From NCBI GenBank assembly GCA_965243145.1, contig CBDEUB010000002.1, positions 868,001 to 932,000 on the forward strand: DNA of 64,000 nt. The letters run 5' to 3'. The position numbers and the translations under genes are program-made. Every line of letters begins with the position of its first letter. Position 1 is the first letter of the stretch. The notes under the pieces are model-generated. The model did not search any database, was not told the origin of the DNA, and saw only the letters and a list, made by a program, of their open reading frames with translations. The DNA comes from CBDBLK01 sp965243145 (GTDB lineage: Bacteria > Bdellovibrionota > Bacteriovoracia > Bacteriovoracales > Bacteriovoracaceae). This document shows positions 17,301-25,458 of the stretch, piece by piece.

Positions 17301-17403
17301 AGAAGTGCGCTTGAACTTGCGCGATTTGGACAACGGCAAAACCTGGAACTGGCGCTTTCCCGTGCCAGAACTCTATCGGGCCTGGAGGCAAACATGGCCC
17401 TAA
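14398..17403 (+). CDS. purL: FGAM synthase, fused PurS-PurL subunit
   Basis: 1001 residues. The first about 130 resemble PurS-type modules (FYKIMLEEG, VVEVEYRPGVTDNTGRQAEE), followed by the PurL synthetase core: TWSEHCKHKIFAA, CIKVETHNAPSALDPFAGA, GIPTVGGAIFFDDNYAGRP, then the repeated second half with VSGKDSMKNNF and SCHDVSDGGLITAL. There is no C-terminal glutaminase; that is the next gene. ATP-dependent amidation of FGAR to FGAM. GTG start overlapping purN; the 3' end overlaps purQ by 10 bp. PurSL fusions are known, so this is a variant rather than a novelty. Confidence 0.94.
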   Translation: MSQWPILHRFEVWPLFGDRRRGRFYKIMLEEGPSESIKAKLAECFFDPQQEKLHWSDYPLPENISHVVEVEYRPGVTDNTGRQAEEILSLLQMKGRVYSGRLILLEGESEGKRPEDFGNPLIENIQIDERHQFERRRRFQNITLPLVHRECAQDRHCENSAIPLNVSDTELEELSRRGCLALNLEEMKAIRAHFEGQKVASDRRRRGLPKWPTQLELEVIAQTWSEHCKHKIFAAQIHYSEGEFEHYRKLGQCTVNGLYPEWIKRLTGEVIEERQLTWARSVFSDNAGVVRFDSNIDLCIKVETHNAPSALDPFAGALTGILGVNRDILGCGMGARPIANTDVFCVASANLPSRAGEASLPAGIPLPGPLLQGVHRGVQEGGNKSGIPTVGGAIFFDDNYAGRPLVFCGTVGVLPQTLPDGHLGTRKGAQKGDLIVVIGGAVGADGIHGATFSSLELGPDSPTSAVQIGDPITQKRVHDFLMQARDACLYNCITDNGAGGLSSSVGEMATITNGARLDLAACPLKYDGLAPWEIMVSESQERMTLAVPPHCWEDFSRLAKGHGVAAHRLGEFHDSGRLEVYFGENLVGLIDLSFLHQGVPTMQLTALWDGPRERPAWYPPQIKPPLHQSDLKEALLQVLACETVASKAAWIEQYDHEVQAATYTKPLVGENQRVPGDGAVLGLAPHGGEENNGIALGHGLAPRLSLHDPYIMAQYSVDEAVRNAVAAGGDIKTLCLLDNFCWPNPVESESNPEGAYHLGQLVRACRGLYSIGRAYGTPLVSGKDSMKNNFQGRDRSGRPLNMAILPTLLVTAMAKTDVRATTTPEFQNPGDVVYCLGGAGDQTLLGSELSELFDLPGAYLSPLPDLQAADLARNVRLYQTFHASLHAGEIQSCHDVSDGGLITALCEGLFEGGLGLELRGEVRGALPSLFHQGPGRLVVSVAPSQVQAFEQRFADLPKQKWGVVSDSEEVRLNLRDLDNGKTWNWRFPVPELYRAWRQTWP

Positions 17404-18146
17404 AAGGAATCGCCACCCCTCAATTCCTGGTACTCTCCGGCGAGGGCATCAACTGCGAGCGGGAAACCGCCGCCGCCCTGGAGCGCGCCGGGGCCAAAGC
17501 GCAGATCGTCCCCCTCTCCCGTTTTTTACAGCGGGATTTTCACGCCGGCGATTACCAAGGCCTGATTTTACCCGGGGGGTTTAGCTTTGGCGACGAGTTG
17601 GGCCCAGGCCAAATCCTGGCGCTCAAAATGCGCCACCTCAAGCAGCGCCTTCTCGATCATTTTATTATGTTACAAAAACCCATTTTGGGCATCTGCAACG
17701 GTTTTCAGGTGCTCACCAAGCTGGGCATTTTACCCGGGGGAACTGGCCACTGTGGAGAGTTTCAGGCCACACTGGCACCCAATGCGAGCGGGCGCTTTAT
17801 CAACCGCTGGGTAAAACTGCGCGTCCATCCCGATAGCAATTGCCTGTGGACGCGGGGAATGGAATCTTTGCGCCTGCCCATCCGCCACGGAGAGGGGCGG
17901 TTGGTGCTCAAGCGGGACTCTTACAAAGACTTGGAGAGAAACGGACAGATCCCCTTGCAATATGTGGAAGAAGTCAACGGCTCCGACTACAATATCGCTG
18001 GCCTGTGTGGCCCTTCAGGCCACATTTTGGGACTGATGCCCCACCCGGAAGCGGCGGCCAGTCCCCACACCTACCCCTCGCGGGAGAATTTGGCACCGGG
18101 GCAACAGTTATTTGACAATATGGTGAACACTCTTCAACAATCCTGA
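17394..18146 (+). CDS. purQ: FGAM synthase glutaminase subunit
   Basis: Class I glutamine amidotransferase that supplies ammonia to PurL. Catalytic Cys in KPILGICNGFQVLTKLG, oxyanion LILPGGFSFGDELGPG, and the His-Glu pair in LMPHPEAAASP. 250 residues; normal size. N-terminal LVLSGEGINCERETA is the family start. Overlaps the end of purL and precedes purH by 11 bp. Confidence 0.95.
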   Translation: MALKGIATPQFLVLSGEGINCERETAAALERAGAKAQIVPLSRFLQRDFHAGDYQGLILPGGFSFGDELGPGQILALKMRHLKQRLLDHFIMLQKPILGICNGFQVLTKLGILPGGTGHCGEFQATLAPNASGRFINRWVKLRVHPDSNCLWTRGMESLRLPIRHGEGRLVLKRDSYKDLERNGQIPLQYVEEVNGSDYNIAGLCGPSGHILGLMPHPEAAASPHTYPSRENLAPGQQLFDNMVNTLQQS

Positions 18147-18157
18147 CGGGAGGAAAT

Positions 18158-19729
18158 ATGCCAACAATCAAACGCGCGCTATTCAGCACTTACGACAAAA
18201 ATGGCATCGCGGATTTGGCCCAATGCCTGGCCAGTGCGGGAGTCGAATTGATCGCCAGCGGGGGCACTGCCACCCACCTGCGCCAGGCGAATCTCGCCAT
18301 CACCCCGTTAGAAGACATTAGCGGCAATCCTGAGGCCTTCTCTGGCCGAGTGAAAACTTTGAGCTTTGCCATCGCCGCCAGCTTGCTCTTCCGCCGCCAC
18401 TCCCCGGCGGATGTAAGCGAGGCCGAGCGCTTAGGGATCGCCCCCATCGACCTGGTGGTGTGCAACTTTTATCCCTTTAAAGAGGCCATGGAGCGCGGGG
18501 CGGAGTGGGAAGAATTGATCGAGTTTATCGACATCGGAGGGCCAACACTCCTGCGGGCGGCGGCCAAAAACCACCGGGCGGTCACAGTCCTGTGCCACTC
18601 AGGCCAATACGCCGACTTTCAAAAACTCTTCACCGAGAGCGGAGGAAGCACTGAAGAGGGCGCGCGCCGGGCGTGGGCCATAGAGGCCTTCCAGTACAGC
18701 GCCGACTACGAAGAAAGCATCGCCTTTCACCTGGCCGAACGCTCATCGGATTCCAGCGAAGATTCTCCCCAAGGATGGATGCCTTTACGCTATGGAGAGA
18801 ACCCCCACCAACGCGCCTGGGTAGTGCCCCAGAGTGATGCCGCCACCCTGGCCAACATTGTGCCCTTGCAGGGCAAGGCCCTAAGCTACAACAATTTTTT
18901 GGACGCCGACGCCGCCTGGAGGTGTGTTAGCGATTTGGGCCTGGTGGCCCGCGCGAACGGAGGGCCTCACACTCACGCCGCCGTGGTGGCCAAACACTGC
19001 AACCCCTGCGGGGCGGCCCTGGCCTCTTCTCCCGTCGATGCCCTGGAATCGGCCTGGGCGGGCGATCCCATGTCCGCTTTCGGTTCCATCGTCGCCCTCA
19101 ACTGCGCGGTGGACGAAGCGGCCGCCACCTGGATTTGTGAACGCTTTGTAGAAGTGGTTTTGGCACCTAATTTTTCCCCCGGCGCGCGCGAACTTCTCAA
19201 GGCAAAAAAAAACCTGCGCCTGCTGCCGCTCAAACCCTGTGACAACTCCAGTGCCATATTCCTCTCCAGAAGCATTGACGGCGGCCAACTGGTGCAGGAA
19301 GAAGACGCGGGGTTTGAGGAAGAATTGCGCTGGGTGGCCCGCCAAACTGCGGCCGACACTCCCGAGGTTTTATTCCGCTTTGGCCTAGCGGCAGTCAAAC
19401 ACCTGCGCAGCAACGCCATCGCCCTGGTGGCGCAAACTGAGCGCGGAATCCAAATGGTGGGGGCGGGCATGGGCAACCCCAACCGCCTGGCCAGTCTCGA
19501 ACAGGCCGCCGCCAAGGCCCGTCAAAATGGATGGGACGACCTGAGTGCGACTGTTTTGATCAGTGACGCTTTTTTTCCCTTTCAAGACAGCATCGAACTG
19601 GCCCACCAGTACGGCATTAAAACCATTGTCCAACCCGGCGGAGGCCGGCGCGAAAGCGAAGTGATCGAGTGTTGCGACAAACTCGGCATCGCCATGGCCC
19701 TCACTGGCCGCCGTCACTTCCGCCACTAA
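18158..19729 (+). CDS. purH: AICAR transformylase / IMP cyclohydrolase
   Basis: Last two steps to IMP in one polypeptide. The N-terminal MGS-like cyclohydrolase domain has ALFSTYDKNGIADLAQCLA, LIASGGTATHLRQ and VVCNFYPFKEAM. The transformylase half has LRYGENPHQRAWV, LSYNNFLDADAAWR, AVVAKHCNPCGAALA and SDAFFPFQDSIELA; the C-terminus ALTGRRHFRH is canonical. 523 residues. GGGAGGA precedes the ATG. Confidence 0.97.
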   Translation: MPTIKRALFSTYDKNGIADLAQCLASAGVELIASGGTATHLRQANLAITPLEDISGNPEAFSGRVKTLSFAIAASLLFRRHSPADVSEAERLGIAPIDLVVCNFYPFKEAMERGAEWEELIEFIDIGGPTLLRAAAKNHRAVTVLCHSGQYADFQKLFTESGGSTEEGARRAWAIEAFQYSADYEESIAFHLAERSSDSSEDSPQGWMPLRYGENPHQRAWVVPQSDAATLANIVPLQGKALSYNNFLDADAAWRCVSDLGLVARANGGPHTHAAVVAKHCNPCGAALASSPVDALESAWAGDPMSAFGSIVALNCAVDEAAATWICERFVEVVLAPNFSPGARELLKAKKNLRLLPLKPCDNSSAIFLSRSIDGGQLVQEEDAGFEEELRWVARQTAADTPEVLFRFGLAAVKHLRSNAIALVAQTERGIQMVGAGMGNPNRLASLEQAAAKARQNGWDDLSATVLISDAFFPFQDSIELAHQYGIKTIVQPGGGRRESEVIECCDKLGIAMALTGRRHFRH

Positions 19730-19745
19730 CTAAGGGAAAATCACC

Positions 19746-20756
19746 GTGGGCAACCCCACTAACAATTCAAAGCACCCGCCTCTCGATTATCGCCGGGCCG
19801 GAGTGAACATCGCCGCCGGCGAGGCCCTGGTGAAAAAAATCGAGGCCAAAGTCCGCACCACTTACGGCGAACGGGTCAAAGCGGGAGTGGGAGGGTTTGC
19901 CTGTCTCTACCAGTGCGGAGATCGCTACCTGGCGGCCGGCACCGACGGAGTGGGCAGCAAGGTTTGTTTGGCGCAAAAGCTGGGCCGACATTCCACCATC
20001 GGCATCGACTTGGTGGCCATGTGTGTGAACGACATTCTGTGCGTAGGAGCGCGGCCACTCTTTTTTATGGACTACTTGGCCACCGGAAAATTGGACATCG
20101 CCACTGCCGAGGCGATCATTGAAGGCATTGTCGAAGGTTGCCACCTCTCCGGCGCGGCCCTGATCGGAGGGGAAACCGCGGAAATGCCAGACTTGTACCC
20201 GGCGGGCGTCTACGACCTGGCCGGTTTTGCCGTAGGAGAAGTCGATCCCCAGCAGGTCATCGACGGCACAAATATCCGCGCCGGCGACACTCTCATAGGC
20301 CTGGCCAGCACGGGGTTTCATTCCAACGGGTACACCCTGATCCGCCAACTGATGGGAGAGGACGAGGCCCTCATGGCAGAACTCCTCACCCCCACCGCCA
20401 TCTATTGGGAGGCCTTGCGCGAACTTATCGAGGGCCGCCACCTGCACGGCCTGGCCCACATTACCGGCGGCGGCCAGAACAATATTGCGCGCATGAATCC
20501 CCGCTTCGACTACCACATCGAAAACGACGAATACTGGAAGGCCGCCCCAGAGTCCATGAAATACATCTGCCGAAAAAGCGGCCTCTCCCAGGACGAACTC
20601 TACCACACCTTTAACATGGGCATCGGCATGGTGTTGGCCACTTCCGCACCCGACTCGGTTTTAGAACACTTACGGGCGCATGGACAAGTGGCCCACCTCC
20701 TGGGCACAGTCCGCCCTGGCCAGGGGCGGGTGGTCTTGTCTTTTTCCGCCCCATAA
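19746..20756 (+). CDS. purM: AIR synthetase
   Basis: Closes the imidazole ring (FGAM to AIR). Family pattern: DYRRAGVNIAAGEALV, AAGTDGVGSKVCLAQ, IGIDLVAMCVNDILCVGARP, IGGETAEMPDLY, GLASTGFHSNGYTLIR, HITGGGQNNIARM, NMGIGMVL. 336 residues. Start GTG with GGGAAA upstream. Last recognisable purine gene of the operon; purB, purK and purA are not in the window. Confidence 0.96.
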   Translation: MGNPTNNSKHPPLDYRRAGVNIAAGEALVKKIEAKVRTTYGERVKAGVGGFACLYQCGDRYLAAGTDGVGSKVCLAQKLGRHSTIGIDLVAMCVNDILCVGARPLFFMDYLATGKLDIATAEAIIEGIVEGCHLSGAALIGGETAEMPDLYPAGVYDLAGFAVGEVDPQQVIDGTNIRAGDTLIGLASTGFHSNGYTLIRQLMGEDEALMAELLTPTAIYWEALRELIEGRHLHGLAHITGGGQNNIARMNPRFDYHIENDEYWKAAPESMKYICRKSGLSQDELYHTFNMGIGMVLATSAPDSVLEHLRAHGQVAHLLGTVRPGQGRVVLSFSAP

Positions 20757-20809
20757 GATTTGATTATTGCGAAATCAATGGTGATTTCCACTGCTGAGGA
20801 GAAAACTTT

Positions 20810-21445
20810 ATGCGTTTGACCGATTTTTGGCCCTTGGCCACCATTGTGGCCTTGATGTGTGCCTGTGAACCCTCAAAAGAACTTTTATCAAGAACTTATA
20901 GCGAGTCCCAAATCGAGGCCCTGTGTACCGTACGGCCGAACCAGTGTGCAGAAGTCGGCAGCAGGTTTTACCTTATTGACGAGGGTTTTATCTTTCACTA
21001 CGATTTTGCCATCCAGTCCAAACAATATGTCCCTCACAGGATCAACTTTTCCGCCCGTGAGATCGTCAATTACCAAGATCAACTGGTGGCCCTGAGTACC
21101 AACGACAACATTTACCTTTTGACCACAAAAGCGGACTGGATTCGCGTCGGATTCAACACTGTCCAACTCGCTTCCAACCATGATCATTTGGCCGCACTGA
21201 CCGAAGACCAGCAAGTTTGGGTGGCCTCAGGGGAGCTTCACAAACCGAGGGCCAGTTTTGGAACAGAAACCGCCATGGTTCCTATGGGCAACGGCGAACC
21301 CATCCCCGTCACCAACTATATTCCCATTAACGATTTGGCCTTTGAAAAAATCGCCACTCCGATGCCCGTTCAGGCCATCACTGTGGAAGAGGGCGAGATC
21401 GTCGTGCTCTTGGAGAATGGTGACCGCCAGGCCTTGCAGTTCTAA
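20810..21445 (+). CDS. Putative lipoprotein of unknown function
   Basis: 211 residues. MRLTDFWPLATIVALMCACEPS reads as a signal peptide with a lipobox-like LMCAC, so the mature protein would be lipid-anchored at a Cys near residue 19. The rest is short beta-strand-like repeats (FYLIDEGFIFHYDF, QLVALSTNDNIYLLTT, HLAALTEDQQVWVASGE, GEIVVLLENGDRQAL), possibly a propeller-like fold. The stop codon TAA is also the 3-bp target of a MITE that starts at the next base; the duplication kept the stop, so the gene is intact. Confidence 0.65.
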   Translation: MRLTDFWPLATIVALMCACEPSKELLSRTYSESQIEALCTVRPNQCAEVGSRFYLIDEGFIFHYDFAIQSKQYVPHRINFSAREIVNYQDQLVALSTNDNIYLLTTKADWIRVGFNTVQLASNHDHLAALTEDQQVWVASGELHKPRASFGTETAMVPMGNGEPIPVTNYIPINDLAFEKIATPMPVQAITVEEGEIVVLLENGDRQALQF

Positions 21446-21451
21446 GAAGCT

Positions 21452-21703
21452 CATATGGATGACCGCCCGGCAAGAAGAAAATTCGTTTTTTTTAAGAAAT
21501 TTATGAGTTCCTTTGACTTCCAACCTCATATTCTCGTGCTGGTTAACGCATTAAGCTTGGTTCGAGCGGTGTTATCCTCTATCTGTGATCGGAAACTTTA
21601 ACCAAGCTTCTTTACCGAGGGTTTCACCACATCATGGTTCTTAAATTCTCAAAAAATCCTTATCTTCTCCTTTAAACCGGAACTGTCATCAGTTAATATT
21701 ATT
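21452..21703 (-). ncRNA. Candidate bridge/seek RNA region of IS1111-type copy 1
   Basis: About 250 nt of non-coding DNA between the transposase stop and the element end, conserved in copy 2. It contains a 10-bp stem (AAGCTTGGTT/AACCAAGCTT). The octamer AGCTTCTT at 21605-21612, AAGAAGCT on the transposase strand, equals the left half of the insertion target. IS1111-group elements are known to carry their guide RNA on this side; the exact transcript is inferred. Confidence 0.45.
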
Positions 21704-22810
21704 TCAGGCCGCTGCGTTGAGTGCCTCCCAGACAAAACACAGGTGCTCTCTTGCACAGGCAACTTTCACTTTATTGCTATGTTTGTTCATATTCTGAAGT
21801 CTCATAGATTTCTTGCGCAGTCTCTTCATGCATTTATCTGCAACTGCAACTATTGCTTTCGATTGGCCTTTCCTGGCCTCTTTTAATCTTTTGCTTATCT
21901 GGCATATCCGCCCCGAGAATTGACTGCTTTCAACAATCGTCGTTCTTATCCAACGATTCCCCATTTTTGTTATTCCAAATTTCTTTTCCTTTCCACCAGA
22001 ACTGTATTCACTGACATCCAGGCCAGCGTACGAAACAAGTTTCGATGGGTGGGAAAATCTTTCAATATCTCCAATCTCCGTTATCAACGCCATTGCAGAA
22101 AAAGTGCTTATACCTCTAAAACAAGTAAGAGCATTTTTTTTCTTTTTATACCTTTTCAGTTCCGACAATTCTTCGATTTTTTTATCGTATTCCTCAATAC
22201 AGTCATTCATCCTTTCACATTGCCCAAGAAGAAATTCCAGATTTATCCTGCCTGAGTCGTCCAAAGTTTTTATTTCCCTGCGAATCCACGCCATATGCGA
22301 AATTGTCCAATATGACTTGTTTTCCCCGCCTTCATTATATTTGAGTCCGTATCGCTTTAAAGTCGATACAATGTGATTTTTTAGAGATTTTCGTTGCTCA
22401 ACAAAAAATCTACGGGAGCGGATAATGTCTCTGGCCTGTTCGTCAACTTTGTCAGGAATATAAACGGGCGTTAAAAGTCCTTTTGCAAAATACTTGGCAA
22501 GTTTGTTGCTATCGACTCGATCGGTTTTCACCCGTCCGCTCGCTAACTCGGGAATCATCGAAGGCGCAATGATCGTGCTATCGATCCCCTTGGAGATTAA
22601 ATAGCGGTGAAGGGAATTGCCCATGTAACTTGCTTCATGGCAGGTTTTCAACTGAAATCCTTGGCCTTCGAGTTTTTTGAGTTTTCCCAGTAATTTGGCG
22701 TTTGTTGCCTTGCATTTAAATTCCAAAGTTTCTCCTGTTGCTTCACAGAATCCCCCTCCGTGAAAAGACTTGTCGTCGACATCTAATCCCACATAAAGTA
22801 CATTTTTCAT
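21704..22810 (-). CDS. IS110/IS1111-type transposase (copy 1)
   Basis: DEDD recombinase: YVGLDVDDKS (first Asp), CHEASYMG (Glu), VKTDRVDSNKLAKYF (two Asp). The C-terminal Transposase_20 part has GISTFSAMALITEIGDIERF, KLVSYAGLDVSE and GNRWIRTTIVESSQ, the last holding the catalytic Ser region. The start MKNVLYVGLDVDD was chosen for the upstream GGAGG; a longer frame adds 12 residues. It differs from copy 2 by two residues that I can see (VADK/IADK, KKSM/KKSV), so transposition was recent. Confidence 0.92.
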   Translation of the reverse strand: MKNVLYVGLDVDDKSFHGGGFCEATGETLEFKCKATNAKLLGKLKKLEGQGFQLKTCHEASYMGNSLHRYLISKGIDSTIIAPSMIPELASGRVKTDRVDSNKLAKYFAKGLLTPVYIPDKVDEQARDIIRSRRFFVEQRKSLKNHIVSTLKRYGLKYNEGGENKSYWTISHMAWIRREIKTLDDSGRINLEFLLGQCERMNDCIEEYDKKIEELSELKRYKKKKNALTCFRGISTFSAMALITEIGDIERFSHPSKLVSYAGLDVSEYSSGGKEKKFGITKMGNRWIRTTIVESSQFSGRICQISKRLKEARKGQSKAIVAVADKCMKRLRKKSMRLQNMNKHSNKVKVACAREHLCFVWEALNAAA

Positions 22811-23208
22811 TTGGATGGCCCTCCTTTTGGGTTTGTAAAAGTCCATTATTCAGACTTTTACATGGGGTAACCAGTCCCCGGTTAAAAAGGGCGGTCATCC
22901 ATTATTTCTGTTTGAAAAGTGGCCCCGTAGCGAAAACGAGCGAAATAGTGCTTGGGAAGGATGAGAGGAAAAATGCCCGGAGGTGTGCCTGTAGGCACAT
23001 TGAGGACATTTTTGCTCGAAGACGCACCCAAGCGCTATTGCAGCCGTTTGCAGTAGGGGTCACTTTTCAAACAGCTTCTAAATCGCATCGTAGGCCATCC
23101 ACAAGGTAAAAATTACCGAGTCGTTTGACCATCTACCACGGAGAAGGCCAAATTTGGGCCTTCCCTGTGGGGGCCTAAGCACTGCCCCAAAGTGAGGGAT
23201 GGACTATA

Positions 23209-25458
23209 ATGCCGAAAAAAGAGATTGCCGTGCCTGGTGAAACACTGTTTGACTCTCTCAAATTGGGCCTGCTCACCCTGGGCCTTTTGGCCTCTCTCTG
23301 CTTTTTCCATGCCCAAGCGGCCGACAAAGATTACTACGCCGTCTTAGGGGTTGAAAGGGAGGCCAGTGCAGAAGAGATCAAAAAGGCCTACCGGCAAATG
23401 GCCTTTCGACACCACCCCGACAGGAATATGGACAATCCCCGGGCCGCGGAGGAAAAATTCAAAGAGATTTTAGAGGCCTATCAAGTTTTGAGCGATCCCG
23501 GCAAGCGGGAAGAATATGATCTCACGGGCCAAGATTCCCCTAGGCAGAACCGCACCCAAAACCACCGCCATCAATCCCCCGGGGCCAGGGACTCCCATTC
23601 GCGGGCACAATGGGGCAGCTGGGAACAATTCGCCCACGATGCCTACGATATTGTCTATCCCCATCTCGGCAACTATGCGGTGAATGATGCCGCTTATTTG
23701 AGGCGCTTCCAAAACAAGTACCAAGTCGAGGCCCTAAAATATGCCGTTAGGGCCAGAGGAGACTATATTAAATATGATTACGAACAAATCTTAAAATTTA
23801 GCAACGATTATCAAGTCAAGGCCTTAAACTACGCCGCTAGGGTCAGAGGAGACTATATTAAATATGATTACGAACAAATCTTAAAATTTAGCAATGATTA
23901 TCAAGTCAAGGCCCTAAAATATGCCGCCAAGGCCAGAGAAGACGGTATTCGTTTTGATTATGAAGATTTCTTAAAATTCAACAATCATCACCAAGTGGAG
24001 GCCCTGAGGATTGCGGCCATAGTGAGAGAAGATGCGGTTAGCTACACATACCAAGACATTCTTCGCTTTACCCAAGATTCCCAAGTCTCGGCGATGAAAC
24101 TTGGCCTCTTCGCGCGGGGAAACAGCTTCCATTACTACTTTGATGACTACCTTAAATTTTCCGGGGAAGTCCACGGCGAATTGCTCGATTTTGTGACAGC
24201 GCAACTGATAGCAAAGGCCGGGTATAAGTATCAAACCATCAACGAAGTCGACGATCCTCGTGCAATAAAAGATGTGATGACAGTCATCAAAAGGGAGAAT
24301 CTGGCAGACAACTTTTCCCTCCTGGCAGAAATCAATTCCGCCGACAGATTGATCCGTTTTAAGGCGGCCTATACCCAGAACAAAAATATTGTCGATGCGG
24401 TTAAGGCGGTGATTCGGCAAGAAGTCTTGGCCTATGCGGATTGGTTGGGCAAGCAAGTACGCTTGGTTCCAACTTGGGCCTACATCAACACCCTATTGGA
24501 AAACAATGAATTGAAAGATAGGGAAATGAATGCGCTGGCCAGAGAAATTTTCTTCGCCCGCCACGAAGGCCTCTTAGTAACACTCGCCCCCCACGCCAAG
24601 GCCCTATTGGCCTTTGCCGAAAAACATAAACTCAACGCCAAAGATTTATTGGGCCAATATTTTGATGCCAAAGTCTCCAACGCCTCCACTTTTATGCAAG
24701 AGATCGTCGCCCCCTTGGAAAAGGGCCGTCCTCAAAAAATTGCGCGAGCAGCGAACAAATTTATCGGGTTAAGATTTAACCGGATCAAAGATTTTGACTT
24801 GAGTTTCAACGAATGGCATGTGGCCTTAAAATTAAGCGATGCCAGGGCCAAATCCAAAATTGGCCCCTATTTGCTGGCCAGGGCGAGAAACATTGACCAG
24901 CTCATTCAGATCATAGAGGCGTCGGGCAAAGTCATCGAACACAGAAGCGCCAGGGCCAAAATTTCCCACTTGATGAAAAACGCGGAAGATTACGCCAGGA
25001 TCGCTCAACTCAAAGTTTTTGCCGATTCGAGATTGAAAACGAGGTTTCTGGCCTCGATCTATTTTGACAAGTTTAACAATCTCTCCAACCTGATCAGTGG
25101 ATTTAAAGACATAGAAATGGCAAATCAGACACACACGGGCATGCTGGATGCCTTCAACCAAAGGGCCACAGTCATTATGGCAAAGGGAGGCCTTGCGTAC
25201 CACGAATTGGAGGAACTGGTGAACATTCAGGGCCTGACAAAGCAAAATAAAATTTTGGCCATTGCCAAGGCGGTTCCCCTGGCCAAAGATTTCGATGAAT
25301 TGAGCAAGTTGGAAGTAGGCATGGCCAGTTTGGTATTTGATAGCGGGTTGAGAAGATCGTATTTTGCCAAAAGGCGGGAACTCAGACAAAAGACGGGATT
25401 CTTCGACAGATGCTCGAAATTATTAAAGGGTTTCTTTCCAAGCGGCGAGGGAAAATGA
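23209..25458 (+). CDS. Exported J-domain protein with five 30-residue repeats
   Basis: A signal peptide or anchor (LGLLTLGLLASLCFFHAQAA) is followed at once by a J domain (DYYAVLGVEREASAEEIKKA, FRHHPDRNMDNP with the HPD motif, residues about 42-105). A polar linker follows, then five tandem 30-residue units of the form (Y)QVxALxYAxxxRxDxIxYDYEQILKFSND at residues about 168-320; the second and third nearly match at the DNA level. The remaining 430 residues are helical and unrecognised. J domains normally recruit DnaK in the cytoplasm, which makes an exported one odd. ATGA overlap with the next gene indicates joint expression. Confidence 0.75.
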   Translation: MPKKEIAVPGETLFDSLKLGLLTLGLLASLCFFHAQAADKDYYAVLGVEREASAEEIKKAYRQMAFRHHPDRNMDNPRAAEEKFKEILEAYQVLSDPGKREEYDLTGQDSPRQNRTQNHRHQSPGARDSHSRAQWGSWEQFAHDAYDIVYPHLGNYAVNDAAYLRRFQNKYQVEALKYAVRARGDYIKYDYEQILKFSNDYQVKALNYAARVRGDYIKYDYEQILKFSNDYQVKALKYAAKAREDGIRFDYEDFLKFNNHHQVEALRIAAIVREDAVSYTYQDILRFTQDSQVSAMKLGLFARGNSFHYYFDDYLKFSGEVHGELLDFVTAQLIAKAGYKYQTINEVDDPRAIKDVMTVIKRENLADNFSLLAEINSADRLIRFKAAYTQNKNIVDAVKAVIRQEVLAYADWLGKQVRLVPTWAYINTLLENNELKDREMNALAREIFFARHEGLLVTLAPHAKALLAFAEKHKLNAKDLLGQYFDAKVSNASTFMQEIVAPLEKGRPQKIARAANKFIGLRFNRIKDFDLSFNEWHVALKLSDARAKSKIGPYLLARARNIDQLIQIIEASGKVIEHRSARAKISHLMKNAEDYARIAQLKVFADSRLKTRFLASIYFDKFNNLSNLISGFKDIEMANQTHTGMLDAFNQRATVIMAKGGLAYHELEELVNIQGLTKQNKILAIAKAVPLAKDFDELSKLEVGMASLVFDSGLRRSYFAKRRELRQKTGFFDRCSKLLKGFFPSGEGK

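Larger units (their letters stand above)
21452..22907 (-). mobile_element. IS110-family (IS1111 group-like) insertion sequence, copy 1, 1456 bp
   Basis: Ends carry the subterminal inverted repeat ATGGATGACCGCCC (21455-21468 and its complement at 22889-22902). A CT dinucleotide lies at both junctions (21450-21451, 22908-22909), as expected for the IS110 core. Nearly identical to copy 2 at 49727-52277, whose net length is also 1456 bp. Subterminal repeats and a DEDD transposase point to the IS1111 group. It sits in the left terminal repeat of the MITE. Confidence 0.85.
21446..23078. repeat. 175-bp MITE-like hairpin element, interrupted by the IS1111-type copy 1
   Basis: Left end GAAGCT (21446-21451) plus GTTTGAAAAGTGGCCCC (from 22910); the right end reverse-complemented reads GAAGCTGTTTGAAAAGTGACC. 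The flanking direct repeat TAA (21443-21445 and 23079-23081) is the target duplication. Without the IS and its 2-bp core duplication, the element is 175 bp. The arms extend inward (AATAGTGCTTGGG against AATAGCGCTTGGG) to a centre GTGTGCC-tgta-GGCACA, so the whole element can fold on itself. Its ends match those of the IS5-family element at 48.7 kb (GAAGCTGTCTTAAAAGTCC), which may mobilise it. Confidence 0.75.

Noticed and set aside
20810..21445. Lipoprotein gene truncated by the IS
   Set aside because: The TAA stop is the original target triplet duplicated by the MITE, so removal of all inserts leaves the same last codon and stop.
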